Virus record (IMG/VR): IMGVR_UViG_3300009155_000051
Location: 1-64,000 of that record
Length of the DNA: 64,000 nt
Origin: a virus
Strand: one strand, 5' to 3'
Below, in pieces: positions 1 to 7,521 of the stretch. Position numbers and translations under genes: made by a program. Each line of letters starts with the position of its first letter. Position 1 is the stretch's first letter. The notes under the pieces are model-generated. The model did no database searches. It saw only the letters and a program-made list of their open reading frames with translations, and was not told where the DNA came from.

Positions 1-62
1 ATCTCATCAACTTTATTGTCAGTTATTATACGTAACAGACATTAAAAAAGTTACACAATCAT

Positions 63-236
63 TCATTTATTTTTCATTAATTCTTTCACAAATTCGTGAG
101 CCTCTAATAATTCAGGGTCAGTTTCCAAAAGATAACGAGTTTTCATATCACTGTAGTTCTCTCGGATATCTGATATACACCATCCGAAGAATACAAATAA
201 CAATCTAACTTTTATTTTTACCTTTATTAAACTCAT
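63..236 (-). CDS. Small hypothetical protein (57 aa)
   Basis: An unbroken 57-residue frame beginning MSLIKVKIKVRLLFVFFGW and ending in the charged stretch ELMKNK. The first third is basic and hydrophobic and may be a membrane anchor; the remainder is acidic-charged helix. It overlaps the end of the next minus-strand gene by 32 bases in another frame, so an internal ATG at residue 31 is an alternative start. No family recognised. Confidence 0.45.
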   Translation of the reverse strand: MSLIKVKIKVRLLFVFFGWCISDIRENYSDMKTRYLLETDPELLEAHEFVKELMKNK

Positions 237-315
237 CTTTTATCATAATTAACGCAAACATACAAATAATACCAATCAATAATGGTAACGGAGCGGAAGG
301 GTCTAAGTGTTCCAT
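205..315 (-). CDS. Small single-pass membrane protein (36 aa)
   Basis: A 36-residue frame with one hydrophobic helix (PLPLLIGIICMFALIMI) followed by a Lys-rich tail, the usual layout of a tiny phage inner-membrane protein. Its ATG overlaps the TAA of the upstream gene (TAATG), which suggests translational coupling. Function unknown. Confidence 0.5.
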   Translation of the reverse strand: MEHLDPSAPLPLLIGIICMFALIMIKDEFNKGKNKS

Positions 316-473
316 TACACCTTATTCGTTTTCTTTTTATACACTCTTTTCTTCTTGACCGGTGGTTCAATAACCACTTCCTCTTTAACCAATTGTTTAG
401 TTTTTTTCTTTACTAAATAAAGAACAAGCGATACTAAAATCGCGAGGATTGCGGCAGGTGCAATGAAATTCAT
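315..473 (-). CDS. Small single-pass membrane protein, basic tail (52 aa)
   Basis: Starts MNFIAPAAILAILVSLVLYLV, a clear transmembrane helix with the N terminus outside or periplasmic, followed by a strongly basic cytoplasmic tail rich in Lys. Sits upstream of and overlaps by one base another tiny membrane gene. No family recognised; a minor membrane or lysis role is possible but unsupported. Confidence 0.55.
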   Translation of the reverse strand: MNFIAPAAILAILVSLVLYLVKKKTKQLVKEEVVIEPPVKKKRVYKKKTNKV

Positions 474-488
474 TTTTGTTGGGTTTGC

Positions 489-806
489 TTATAGATTAGG
501 GAAGATTAATACATCTTCATCGGATAAATAGTCGTCTATTTTGCTTTGTTTTCTATTTTGAAAACTTTTCCCAATTTTTCTTATATTTTCACACTCTTCT
601 TTAGAATATTCGTGTGTTATTCTATAAATAAGTCCATCTTCGCTAATATTTAAGACAATCCCATTCTCATTTCTGATGTGGGGAACTTCATATGAAATCC
701 CATTTTGACTATCAACACAAATGGTGTTAAATACTTCACTAACAACACCTCTATTTATACCACCATACTTGGTGAATTGAACATACATATCCCCTTCTTT
801 AAACAT
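489..806 (-). CDS. Hypothetical protein, possible SH3-like beta barrel
   Basis: 105 residues. The N-terminal half has the pattern GDMYVQFTKYGGINRGVV...ISYEVPHI...GIVLNI, short beta strands with glycine turns as in small SH3/KOW-like phage proteins. The C-terminal 40 residues are helical and charged. The start is preceded by an A-rich leader rather than a ribosome binding site. Second ATG at residue 7 is possible. Function unknown. Confidence 0.65.
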   Translation of the reverse strand: MFKEGDMYVQFTKYGGINRGVVSEVFNTICVDSQNGISYEVPHIRNENGIVLNISEDGLIYRITHEYSKEECENIRKIGKSFQNRKQSKIDDYLSDEDVLIFPNL

Positions 807-812
807 ATTTTT

Positions 813-1205
813 TTAATTAGTTGGTTTGCAAATATAATACCACACGTAATCACTATACTCAACACCTAATGCTAATTTGCCCGGATTGTTTGTTAATGAT
901 ATAAGATATATGTTACAACGAATACCTTTTTCATCTAAACAATACCACTCACCACCTTTCTCAGTTTTATTAGCCATTGAAATCACATTATAAACTTGTG
1001 CGGTTTTTGAATAGATAGTTACTTTTGTCTCTTCTAATTTAATTAAGATATCACAACTTTTAATTGTGGTGTTATCCCACACAACTTGTTTGTTATAACT
1101 CATTGTTCCCGCTTGGAATGTCTCCGCTCTCATTAAGAATGGATTATCCTGTGAATACATTAATGTTGTTAAGAACAACGCAAATACCAATAATATTTTT
1201 TTCAT
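813..1205 (-). CDS. Secreted hypothetical protein
   Basis: 130 residues with a typical Bacteroidota signal peptide, MKKILLVFALFLTTLMYSQ followed by DNP, with predicted cleavage after SQ. The mature part is beta-rich with Cys at CDIL, WYCLDE, IRCN and YICKP that could pair in the periplasm. No family recognised. Exported to periplasm or surface by inference. Confidence 0.7.
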   Translation of the reverse strand: MKKILLVFALFLTTLMYSQDNPFLMRAETFQAGTMSYNKQVVWDNTTIKSCDILIKLEETKVTIYSKTAQVYNVISMANKTEKGGEWYCLDEKGIRCNIYLISLTNNPGKLALGVEYSDYVWYYICKPTN

Positions 1206-1209
1206 TTTC

Positions 1210-1572
1210 TTATTTTATTAAATTAATAACTATTATAGTTGCAACTATTCCAAAAATTAATCCAATTGTAAAAGCTTTAACTGAATAATCTGTTTTTACT
1301 GGTTCCGGTATAACCTCAACAGGTTTTGGTTTGTTGTATTTCTTTCTGTAATATGGTTTTTTCTTTCTAACCGGTTGCTCACCCTCTTTAATCACTCTTG
1401 GTTCTGATTGTGGTGGTGATAGTATTTCTTTTTTAATTTTAGGAGTTGTTACTCTTTTTTCTTTGTTGAATAATTCTTCTTCAACGTGTTCACTTAATTT
1501 TCTTGAACTCATTTTGTTTGATTTGTTTTTTTTAATTGATGACGCAATGGCCGGGATAATATTTGGTCTCAT
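1210..1572 (-). CDS. Lys/Pro-rich protein with C-terminal membrane anchor
   Basis: 120 residues: an extended basic region (KKKPYYRKKYNKPKPVEV) and a C-terminal transmembrane helix (FTIGLIFGIVATIIVINLI) ending at IK, i.e. tail-anchored with the basic part in the cytoplasm. ATG at 1572 overlaps the TAA of the preceding gene (TAATG); an alternative start is MSSRKL at residue 21. Function unknown. Confidence 0.65.
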   Translation of the reverse strand: MRPNIIPAIASSIKKNKSNKMSSRKLSEHVEEELFNKEKRVTTPKIKKEILSPPQSEPRVIKEGEQPVRKKKPYYRKKYNKPKPVEVIPEPVKTDYSVKAFTIGLIFGIVATIIVINLIK

Positions 1573-1718
1573 TAATGTTCTGATTTACTTACACCAATTA
1601 CAATAAAAACAATAGCAGGTATGGCAAATACCGCATTGACAGAAAACATTAAACATACACAACCTAAAGATAAAAGGTCGTATTTATTATTTACTATAAA
1701 GTTTTTTAGATTATCCAT
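1572..1718 (-). CDS. Small two-helix membrane protein (48 aa)
   Basis: Begins MDNLKNFIVNNKYDLLSLG and contains hydrophobic segments CVCLMFSVNAVFAIPAIVFIVIGV. The open frame extends further upstream, but that extension contains a terminator hairpin and a TATCTTTG promoter element ending 4 nt before this ATG, so I place the start at 1718. The transcript would then be leaderless. Function unknown. Confidence 0.6.
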   Translation of the reverse strand: MDNLKNFIVNNKYDLLSLGCVCLMFSVNAVFAIPAIVFIVIGVSKSEH

Positions 1719-1722
1719 AGCA

Positions 1723-1754
1723 CAAAGATAAACAAAAAACCCCAAGAATTCAAC
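1723..1754 (-). promoter_or_regulatory. Host-like promoter TAnnTTTG, leaderless
   Basis: Minus-strand TATCTTTG (1723-1730) with GTTG 20 nt upstream (1751-1754), matching the Bacteroidota -7/-33 pattern. The -33 part lies inside the terminator hairpin loop. The ATG of the 1572-1718 gene follows 4 nt after the -7 element. Confidence 0.55.
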
Positions 1755-1764
1755 TCTTGAGGTT
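1738..1764 (-). terminator. Intrinsic terminator
   Basis: On the minus strand a 10-bp stem (AACCTCAAGA pairing with TCTTGGGGTT, one mismatch) is followed by TTTTTTG. It ends the transcript carrying 1772-1951. Confidence 0.75.
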
Positions 1765-1771
1765 ATTTTTT

Positions 1772-1951
1772 TTAACATTTACAAATCCCGTCTCCACCTT
1801 TGGATGGGTTACAGACACATTCCTTCTTGGGTTTACCTGTAATCAGTGTATAATCGGGAAATAAAGTCATCAATGATTTAATCTCGTCAACTCTCCCGGC
1901 ACTATCAGTAATTGTGATAGTTTTATTTTCAGTATTAATTTTATATTCCAT
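1772..1951 (-). CDS. Small Cys-rich hypothetical protein (59 aa)
   Basis: MEYKINTENKTITITDSAG... then a C-terminal cysteine cluster CVCNPSKGGDGICKC with four Cys that could bind zinc or form disulfides. Start overlaps the 3' end of the next upstream small gene by 11 nt. Ends directly before an intrinsic terminator. No family recognised. Confidence 0.6.
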   Translation of the reverse strand: MEYKINTENKTITITDSAGRVDEIKSLMTLFPDYTLITGKPKKECVCNPSKGGDGICKC

Positions 1952-2036
1952 AATAATCCATTATTAATGCACCAGCAATTACTATTATAAGAACCACAAT
2001 AAAAATTTTTGACGGTAAATTAGATTCTTTTTTCAT
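1941..2036 (-). CDS. Small membrane protein (31 aa)
   Basis: MKKESNLPSKIFIVVLIIVIAGALIMDYYGI: one transmembrane helix with a short basic N terminus. It begins one base after the stop of the metallophosphoesterase gene, so it is probably co-transcribed with it. Function unknown. Confidence 0.5.
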   Translation of the reverse strand: MKKESNLPSKIFIVVLIIVIAGALIMDYYGI

Positions 2037-2037
2037 T

Positions 2038-2757
2038 TTATTTTTTGTGGAACTCTATTATTTTCCACTCACCTTTTTTTGTTTCAACAAGTGCGGTACA
2101 GTTCTCACACCAATCCCCACTATTCATATAATTATCTTTTAACTCCGGTTGATGAATATGACCACATACGGCAACATCACAACTTTTTTTGTAAGCCAAT
2201 AGTATTGCGTTGTGTTCAAAATCATTTATGAAATTAACGGCTTTCTTAACACCACTTTTAATATCTTTGGAGATGGAATAATAAGGTAACCCTCTCATCT
2301 CACGATATTTGTTATACACTCTATTCATCCATAGTGCTAAGTCATATCCTCTTGAACCAATGTGAGCCAACCATTTTGCTTTGGTAATAAACACATCCAA
2401 CACATCTCCGTGAAACACATACATCTTACGACCATCAAGGGATGTAAAGGTATAATCCTCCGTGATTGTTAGATTGGATAATTGGAATGGGATAAAATCT
2501 TTTAGGAACTCATCGTGATTTCCTCTGAGCCAAATAACATTCACACCCTTCTCACTCATCTTCATTATCTTTCTCAAGACTTTGGTATGACTTTCCTTCC
2601 ATTTCCCACCTCTTTTGAGAGCCCAACCATCTACGATATCCCCATTTAATATTAAGGTCTCTGTGGTGTTGTTTTCAAGAAATTCTATAACATCGTTGGC
2701 TCTACTTGATTTGGAACCCAAGTGAATGTCTGATAGAATTATTGTTTTGTATTTCAT
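2038..2757 (-). CDS. LpxH-like UDP-2,3-diacylglucosamine diphosphatase family metallophosphoesterase
   Basis: 239 residues of the calcineurin-like phosphoesterase fold. Metal-site motifs are in order: SDIHLG (residues 9-14), LNGDIVDGW (37-45), LRGNHDEF (about 78-85), FHGDV (about 115) and CGHIHQPE (about 199-206). Length and the GLPYYS and NSGDWCE segments match the COG2908 LpxH-type family, which cleaves UDP-2,3-diacylglucosamine in lipid A synthesis. Neighbouring genes encode a GT2 glycosyltransferase, suggesting envelope modification. The exact substrate is inferred, as related phage phosphoesterases may act on other substrates. Confidence 0.85.
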   Translation of the reverse strand: MKYKTIILSDIHLGSKSSRANDVIEFLENNTTETLILNGDIVDGWALKRGGKWKESHTKVLRKIMKMSEKGVNVIWLRGNHDEFLKDFIPFQLSNLTITEDYTFTSLDGRKMYVFHGDVLDVFITKAKWLAHIGSRGYDLALWMNRVYNKYREMRGLPYYSISKDIKSGVKKAVNFINDFEHNAILLAYKKSCDVAVCGHIHQPELKDNYMNSGDWCENCTALVETKKGEWKIIEFHKK

Positions 2758-2797
2758 ATTATCTTAATTTGTAATGTTTCCACACTTCATACCTTAT

Positions 2798-3106
2798 TTA
2801 CAAGAAATGATAATCCAAATACATAACCTCTAAATTGTAGTGTTCTTCAATCCATCTCTCCATTATGTTCTGAATTTGTTTATAATTCATACTAAAAAAA
2901 GATGATAAAAATGACCATATTTCATCATAATTGATAAAAACATCACCACTTTTTTTATTGTATTCAAATATAACCTGTTTCCCTTTTTTATATAGAATAA
3001 AATTAGGTCTGTCTTCCGTTTCATACGGTTCCAAATCACCAAAGTTATCGCTCAACCAATTAATGACAGCTCTCTCTAATTTACTTTCTGTTATTATAAT
3101 TTTCAT
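2798..3106 (-). CDS. Tagged hypothetical protein (MKIIITES N terminus)
   Basis: 102 residues. The frame is open to 3145 but the glycosyltransferase stop lies at 3108, and the ATG at 3106 gives MKIIITESKLERAVINWL, the N-terminal tag shared with several unrelated proteins in this window. The rest (DRPNFILYKKGKQVIFEYNK) is a small alpha/beta domain of unknown function. The (I)TE site in the tag fits an (I/L)xE prohead-protease site; packaging into the virion is inferred. Confidence 0.7.
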   Translation of the reverse strand: MKIIITESKLERAVINWLSDNFGDLEPYETEDRPNFILYKKGKQVIFEYNKKSGDVFINYDEIWSFLSSFFSMNYKQIQNIMERWIEEHYNLEVMYLDYHFL

Positions 3107-3107
3107 T

Positions 3108-3818
3108 TTAAGTCCAATAATTATGTTCCTTTGTAAAGAACTCATCGTTATTTCTATTAAACCAAGATTTAATCATCATCTTAACCATATAGAATAAACC
3201 TTTGTTCTTGAATCGTCTTGATGTGGTATAAACAATTTTGTCCGCTACATAAAACTTATTTGGTTTTATCTTTGAACTTAAATGATAATCCTCAGCAAAC
3301 TTATCATCCGGATTAAATCCTCCCAATGAATTGAATACCTCTAAATTAAATAACATAAATCCTCCAACCGCAAATGGTGTAAAGAATTTGGTTAAGTATT
3401 GGATAACATCAAATGATTTATATACATAATTATACTTACCATCGTCAGTTCTTATTTTGGTTGTGGATAAATGATAATCATTTTCTTTCATTTGTTCAAC
3501 CATCTCCTTCAACAAATTATAATCGTTCAGGTATATGTCCGCATCCAAGAATAAAACATAGGGTGTCGTTATCTTTTTGGTTCCATTGTTTCTGGCTTCA
3601 GCGGGAAATCCTCCCTTAATAATCTTTACATTAATATTGGTATGATATGAACCAAGAATACATTTTTGCGTATATCCGTTGTCCGTTGAAGAATCGGCAA
3701 CCATAACATTTACACCTTTGATATTAGTTTGCAGGTTTAACAATCCTAAAGTTTTCTTTATAATTAACCCCTCGTTTTTGCAGGGTATGACTATTGTTAA
3801 ATCTTTACTTAAACTCAT
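3108..3818 (-). CDS. Family 2 glycosyltransferase
   Basis: 236 residues. The N terminus LTIVIPCKNEGLIIKKTL and VMVADSSTDN are typical GT-A nucleotide-sugar binding segments, EARNNGTKKITTPYVLFLDADIYL carries the DxD metal motif, and FAEDYHLSSKI the acidic ED acceptor-site motif. No membrane helix, so probably cytoplasmic. It starts 3 nt after a TATTTATA element and lies 1 nt from the next gene. It likely glycosylates surface polymer or phage components; substrate unknown. Confidence 0.88.
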   Translation of the reverse strand: MSLSKDLTIVIPCKNEGLIIKKTLGLLNLQTNIKGVNVMVADSSTDNGYTQKCILGSYHTNINVKIIKGGFPAEARNNGTKKITTPYVLFLDADIYLNDYNLLKEMVEQMKENDYHLSTTKIRTDDGKYNYVYKSFDVIQYLTKFFTPFAVGGFMLFNLEVFNSLGGFNPDDKFAEDYHLSSKIKPNKFYVADKIVYTTSRRFKNKGLFYMVKMMIKSWFNRNNDEFFTKEHNYWT

Positions 3819-3821
3819 ACC

Positions 3822-3829
3822 TATAAATA
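3822..3829 (-). promoter_or_regulatory. TATTTATA late-type promoter element
   Basis: Minus strand TATATTTATAGGTATGAG: the octamer ends 3 nt before the glycosyltransferase ATG. Confidence 0.5.
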
Positions 3830-3877
3830 TACCGGAACTAAATTATTGGTGTGTATATTTATTGTTAAATATTAATT

Positions 3878-4465
3878 ATGAAAAACCTTTTATTAGTTTT
3901 ACTTACCCTGACCACATTCTCATCATTCTCACAAGCATTAAGAGATAGTATTGTGGTTAAAACTCCAATGTTTGAAATTGTATATTCAGAGAAATTGGAA
4001 CAACCTAAATTTATTCGTTATACCGTTCAGTGCCCAAATGGGACCGCATCAAGAACCGGAATGGATTTTTATGTTGATAAAACAATTAAAACATCTGATG
4101 CTAAAGATTACGAAAAAAACCCTTACGACAAAGGTCACTTAGCCCCTGCTGCCGATTTTAATTGTGATAGAGAAACTCTATATAAAACATTCACTTACCT
4201 AAACTGTTCACTACAACAAGAGAACCTTAACAGAACAACTTGGAGATTACTTGAAGTGAGAGAACGAGAACTAGCAAAAACACATAAAGTAGTTCAGGTT
4301 GAAATCAGATGTATCTTTGGACCAAAATCAATTCTTCTTCCAACCGGAGCAACAATCCCAACAGCTTACAGAAAAACAATTAAGTATGATGGTGTTACAG
4401 AAGTATACTACTTCAAAAATGAAAAACCATTATCAACCGACTTCACCAAATATAAAGTAAAATAA
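3878..4465 (+). CDS. Secreted DNA/RNA non-specific endonuclease
   Basis: 195 residues with a signal peptide (MKNLLLVLLTLTTFSSFSQ, cleaved after SQ). DKGHLAPAAD at residues 84-93 is the DRGH-type catalytic motif of the NUC (Serratia nuclease-like) family, with the catalytic His at 87; QQENLNRTTW near 113-122 supplies the Asn metal ligand. R in DRGH is replaced by K. It should hydrolyse nucleic acids in the periplasm or outside the cell. TATTTATT lies about 22 nt upstream and a terminator follows. Confidence 0.88.
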   Translation: MKNLLLVLLTLTTFSSFSQALRDSIVVKTPMFEIVYSEKLEQPKFIRYTVQCPNGTASRTGMDFYVDKTIKTSDAKDYEKNPYDKGHLAPAADFNCDRETLYKTFTYLNCSLQQENLNRTTWRLLEVRERELAKTHKVVQVEIRCIFGPKSILLPTGATIPTAYRKTIKYDGVTEVYYFKNEKPLSTDFTKYKVK

Positions 4466-4470
4466 AAAAA

Positions 4471-4490
4471 CCCCCTATTAAGGGGGTTTT
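4471..4490. terminator. Bidirectional terminator
   Basis: CCCCCT-ATTA-AGGGGG stem with an A-run on the left and TTTTGTTTTT on the right, between the convergent genes ending at 4465 and 4495. Works for both strands. Confidence 0.85.
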
Positions 4491-4494
4491 GTTT

Positions 4495-4848
4495 TTATAA
4501 TCCTAAAATTTCTCTTTTTGTTTTATCACTCTTTGCTCCCAACTCAACATATAGTTTTTGAATCTCACCATACGACTTATACCATCTTGGTATTGCACCA
4601 ACATATGAAATATAATATCCCATTAAACAAGTACTTAAACTTGAAGAGATATACGGATTACCACTTGAACTAATCATACTATCCGGTTTAGCACCATCCA
4701 ATAGATATGGATTACTCTTTCTAACTTTCTCAATGAACTCTAAAACATCTTCGTCTTTTGGGGGAAATCCTGTTACAGATAGATTTACCCCCTCATAAAT
4801 TAATAAAGACACAAAACCAACAATCAAAAATAACACTAATACTATCAT
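4495..4848 (-). CDS. Membrane-anchored hypothetical protein
   Basis: 117 residues with an N-terminal transmembrane helix (MIVLVLFLIVGFVSLLIYEG), then a mixed soluble domain with PPKDEDVLEFIEKVRKSNPYLLDG and a second mildly hydrophobic stretch LSTCLMGYYISYVGAI. It lies 9 nt downstream of the SPFH gene and is probably in its operon. Function unknown. Confidence 0.7.
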   Translation of the reverse strand: MIVLVLFLIVGFVSLLIYEGVNLSVTGFPPKDEDVLEFIEKVRKSNPYLLDGAKPDSMISSSGNPYISSSLSTCLMGYYISYVGAIPRWYKSYGEIQKLYVELGAKSDKTKREILGL

Positions 4849-4857
4849 AACTTTATT

Positions 4858-5697
4858 TTATTTTAATCCGTACATTGTGTTCGCTCCTGATGACAATTGA
4901 GTACTTGGAAGTGCTCCATCCCATTTCTCAATCCATTGTTGTTGTAACAACATCGGTGTTAAAGTAGATTGTCTCAACTTGTTTGATTCAGCCTCAGCTC
5001 TTGCGTTTGTTAACAAAGCCTCAGCATCTCCTTGTGCTTTCGCCACTTTAATCTTAGCTTGTGCTGTCGCAGTCTGTACTTGGTTCTCTGCAGTTAACGC
5101 CGCCTGTACCGCGTTGTTCTTAGCGTTAATCGCGTTCTTGAACGATGTTGGATATTCCAAGTTAGATGTAAATTGATTCACAATAAATCCTTCTTTAACA
5201 ACTTGTGATTCTAACAACTTTCGTACTTCAACTTCAAACAGAGCTCTATTAGAGATTAATTGTTCTGCGGTATATTTATTGGTCGCCAATCGGAATGCGT
5301 CATAGATAGCGGTCTTTAAAAATCCTTCCTCTAACTCCGGTAACGTTCTTCTATATTTAGCGAAGATTGATGGAGCTTTATCGGCACTTACAGAGTAGTT
5401 TAAGATAGGAGATACTCTGAACTCGGAACCATCTTTTGTGTTAACCGTGAAAGAGTTGTCACCATCCTCAGTATTCTTATACTCTTTGTGTTGGATAAAA
5501 GTTGGAAACTCATAAACCTTTGTTGTGATAGGATTATAAAATACCCATCCTGTACACGCTGTTACGTTATTAACTCCTTTACCGGAACCATACATATCAA
5601 CTTTAACCCCTACGTGACCTGCGTCAATTACTTCACAAGAACTGAACACTGCGAAAAACAATACTACTACACCTACAATTACTAAAATTCTTTTCAT
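4858..5697 (-). CDS. SPFH/prohibitin-family lipoprotein
   Basis: 279 residues. Signal sequence ends in FSSC with the lipidated Cys at 21. The SPFH (band 7) domain follows (VIDAGHVGVKVDMYG...GWVFYNPITTKVYEFP), then a long Ala/Glu-rich coiled coil (about residues 185-245, AQAKIKVAKAQGDAEALLTNARAEAE) typical of prohibitins. Such proteins form large membrane rings that protect or scaffold membrane proteases. A phage copy might modulate host membrane proteolysis or superinfection; that role is inference. Expressed from a host-like promoter 38 nt upstream. Confidence 0.88.
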   Translation of the reverse strand: MKRILVIVGVVVLFFAVFSSCEVIDAGHVGVKVDMYGSGKGVNNVTACTGWVFYNPITTKVYEFPTFIQHKEYKNTEDGDNSFTVNTKDGSEFRVSPILNYSVSADKAPSIFAKYRRTLPELEEGFLKTAIYDAFRLATNKYTAEQLISNRALFEVEVRKLLESQVVKEGFIVNQFTSNLEYPTSFKNAINAKNNAVQAALTAENQVQTATAQAKIKVAKAQGDAEALLTNARAEAESNKLRQSTLTPMLLQQQWIEKWDGALPSTQLSSGANTMYGLK

Positions 5698-5735
5698 TTT
5701 TTTACTTTTTTAATTATTAATTATTTAATTGGGTA

Positions 5736-5766
5736 CAAAGATATTACTTTATTCCGTACTACCAAA
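5736..5766 (-). promoter_or_regulatory. Host-like promoter TTTG-N19-TATCTTTG
   Basis: TATCTTTG at 5736-5743 with TTTG at 5763-5766, exactly 19 nt apart, reading leftward into the SPFH gene. Matches the Bacteroidota primary sigma consensus. Confidence 0.8.
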
Positions 5767-5772
5767 TTTTTT

Positions 5773-6012
5773 TTAATCTTTTTTTTCTTCTTCGTCTTTA
5801 TACGTGAAAACACCTTTCATATTCTTTAAGAACATAGCGATGTTATCCCCAAAATAGAATATTGGCCCCATCGTTATTGTCGCCAATAATAAAACACCAC
5901 CATAGAAAATATAGGTGTCCGACAAATCCATAAGGTAGAATGATAAATTAACCAACTCAACCCAAACAAAGAATACTACTAGTACTCCGATAAATTTTAA
6001 TAAGTTTTTCAT
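5773..6012 (-). CDS. Two-helix membrane protein
   Basis: 79 residues. Two transmembrane helices (LLKFIGVLVVFFVWVELVNL and YIFYGGVLLLATITMGPIFYF) and an acidic-basic C-terminal tail YKDEEEKKD. It follows the 6014-6229 gene by 1 nt, so is co-transcribed. Could be a small membrane regulator; no family recognised. Confidence 0.65.
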   Translation of the reverse strand: MKNLLKFIGVLVVFFVWVELVNLSFYLMDLSDTYIFYGGVLLLATITMGPIFYFGDNIAMFLKNMKGVFTYKDEEEKKD

Positions 6013-6013
6013 A

Positions 6014-6229
6014 TTATCTCTGAATTAACATATTAGTATTCGCCATTGGTACTCTTAACACCGGAACCACTCCTCCGTTTTCCCCTGATTTTTGCATTAC
6101 CTCGTAATACCCGTTCTCAACTTTCACAGTCGGAACATCTTTAAAGTTTAATAATTCTGTTCCTCTGAACCCTTCTTGAAGTACAACTGTTTTATCTGTA
6201 CTGTTAAACACTAATGTTTGCATATTCAT
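6014..6229 (-). CDS. Small hypothetical protein (71 aa)
   Basis: Beta-rich 71-residue protein (QTLVFNSTDKTVVLQEGF...PTVKVENGYYEVMQK) lacking membrane segments. Its ATG overlaps the TGA of the upstream gene (ATGA), implying coupling; a second ATG lies at residue 3. Function unknown. Confidence 0.65.
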   Translation of the reverse strand: MNMQTLVFNSTDKTVVLQEGFRGTELLNFKDVPTVKVENGYYEVMQKSGENGGVVPVLRVPMANTNMLIQR

Positions 6230-6981
6230 AATTTTAATTTTAATTTATTTAATAATTTATTTAATTTACTTACCCATTCTTTATCAACTTTTGGTCTTTC
6301 AATTACTCTCTGTTCTATAGAATAACTCATTTGTTGCCCACCACCAATATATTGATTTTTTGGTTCACTCTTTAAAGGATTACCATCATATCTTATTTGA
6401 AGAAACTCCCTTTGTTCTCTACCTCTATCCATATAAGAATAGGGGTCACCAGCTAATGAAGTTTTTTGTGTTACTCTATCATATTCTCTATATCTTGTAA
6501 CCCATTCTTTCATTTGTTGAATTCTTGGGTGAGATTCAATCACAACCCTAACATCCGACCATCTACGAGTGTTACTCATAGTAATATATTCATACAACAA
6601 ATCCAAATAAGTTTTTACAATAGTTCTGTATGGTGTGACAACAATAATATTAAAATTAACCATAGTAGTCAAGTCATACCATCTCAATACTTCATCCGTT
6701 GATTCTAAAACTGCGCTAATAAGAATTTCTGTTTGACTATACTCCTCTTTCATTTTATAAACAAAACAATAGTTACAAACACCCCAATACTTTGTGAAAT
6801 AAACCTCCGATAACATTGTATTGTCTTTATCAATATGATGGCCTAACTCCATATCAAGAAGTCTGTTGATAGTTTTAGTAGTTCTATCTTGGTCTTCACG
6901 GAAATTACGATGCCAATCGGGATTGACCTTATGTCCTCTCCCGACTAAATCTATACCATTATGTAATGCGTTTGATACCAT
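6226..6981 (-). CDS. Hypothetical protein, leaderless
   Basis: 251 residues beginning MVSNALHNGIDLVGRGHKVNPDW. The open frame reaches 6999, but the TATATTTG promoter element covers 6986-6993, so the ATG at 6981 is preferred. Mainly helical with a central hydrophobic beta section (FNIIVVTPYRTIVKTYLDLLYEY). No family recognised. It heads an operon of three small genes. Confidence 0.7.
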   Translation of the reverse strand: MVSNALHNGIDLVGRGHKVNPDWHRNFREDQDRTTKTINRLLDMELGHHIDKDNTMLSEVYFTKYWGVCNYCFVYKMKEEYSQTEILISAVLESTDEVLRWYDLTTMVNFNIIVVTPYRTIVKTYLDLLYEYITMSNTRRWSDVRVVIESHPRIQQMKEWVTRYREYDRVTQKTSLAGDPYSYMDRGREQREFLQIRYDGNPLKSEPKNQYIGGGQQMSYSIEQRVIERPKVDKEWVSKLNKLLNKLKLKL

Positions 6982-6985
6982 AGGG

Positions 6986-6993
6986 CAAATATA
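6986..6993 (-). promoter_or_regulatory. Host-like -7 element TATATTTG
   Basis: TATATTTG ends 4 nt before the ATG at 6981. No TTTG is seen at the expected -33 distance, so this may be a weaker or activator-dependent promoter. Confidence 0.45.
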
Positions 6994-7036
6994 AGACAAA
7001 TTATTTTATCATACTATTTATTAGTAAAATATTTTT

Positions 7037-7516
7037 ATGGAACATAGCGTATTTGAAAAAATGAGTGATAGAGTTATCTTCTCAGTTATTAAACAAATTA
7101 TCAATAATGTCGATATCGATATGGTTGAAAATTCAGCTGATTGGCAATTTTATCAAGTGGTTGAAAGTGTTTGTAAACTATTTTCAATTGACCCATCAAT
7201 TCAAGATACGGATTTTCTTTATAATGTTATTAAATTAAATGAAGATATTTTTGAAGAAAATTCTCTTAATTCGCCATTAAAAAAACCAACATTAAAAAAT
7301 TACGAATATGATTGGATTGTTACAATGAAGTCAATTGTTAATGAATATTATAAAAACACAATTTCATTATATTCCGATAAAGATGAGCTTAATGACCTTT
7401 TGTACACCTTAAAAAGTGAAGGTACTTTAGATGTTTTTGACGGAGATTTATACGAAGAAGATACTAGAGATAGTGAAATGTTAGACGATGAACTTGGTAG
7501 TGTAACTGAAATTTAA
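7037..7516 (+). CDS. Acidic hypothetical protein
   Basis: 159 residues, helical and strongly acidic toward the C terminus (LDVFDGDLYEEDTRDSEMLDDELG). Preceded by TATTTATTAGTAAAA about 17 nt upstream of the ATG, a late-type element. Adjacent to and probably co-transcribed with the Cys-rich repeat gene 5 nt downstream. No family recognised. Confidence 0.7.
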   Translation: MEHSVFEKMSDRVIFSVIKQIINNVDIDMVENSADWQFYQVVESVCKLFSIDPSIQDTDFLYNVIKLNEDIFEENSLNSPLKKPTLKNYEYDWIVTMKSIVNEYYKNTISLYSDKDELNDLLYTLKSEGTLDVFDGDLYEEDTRDSEMLDDELGSVTEI

Positions 7517-7521
7517 GAATT

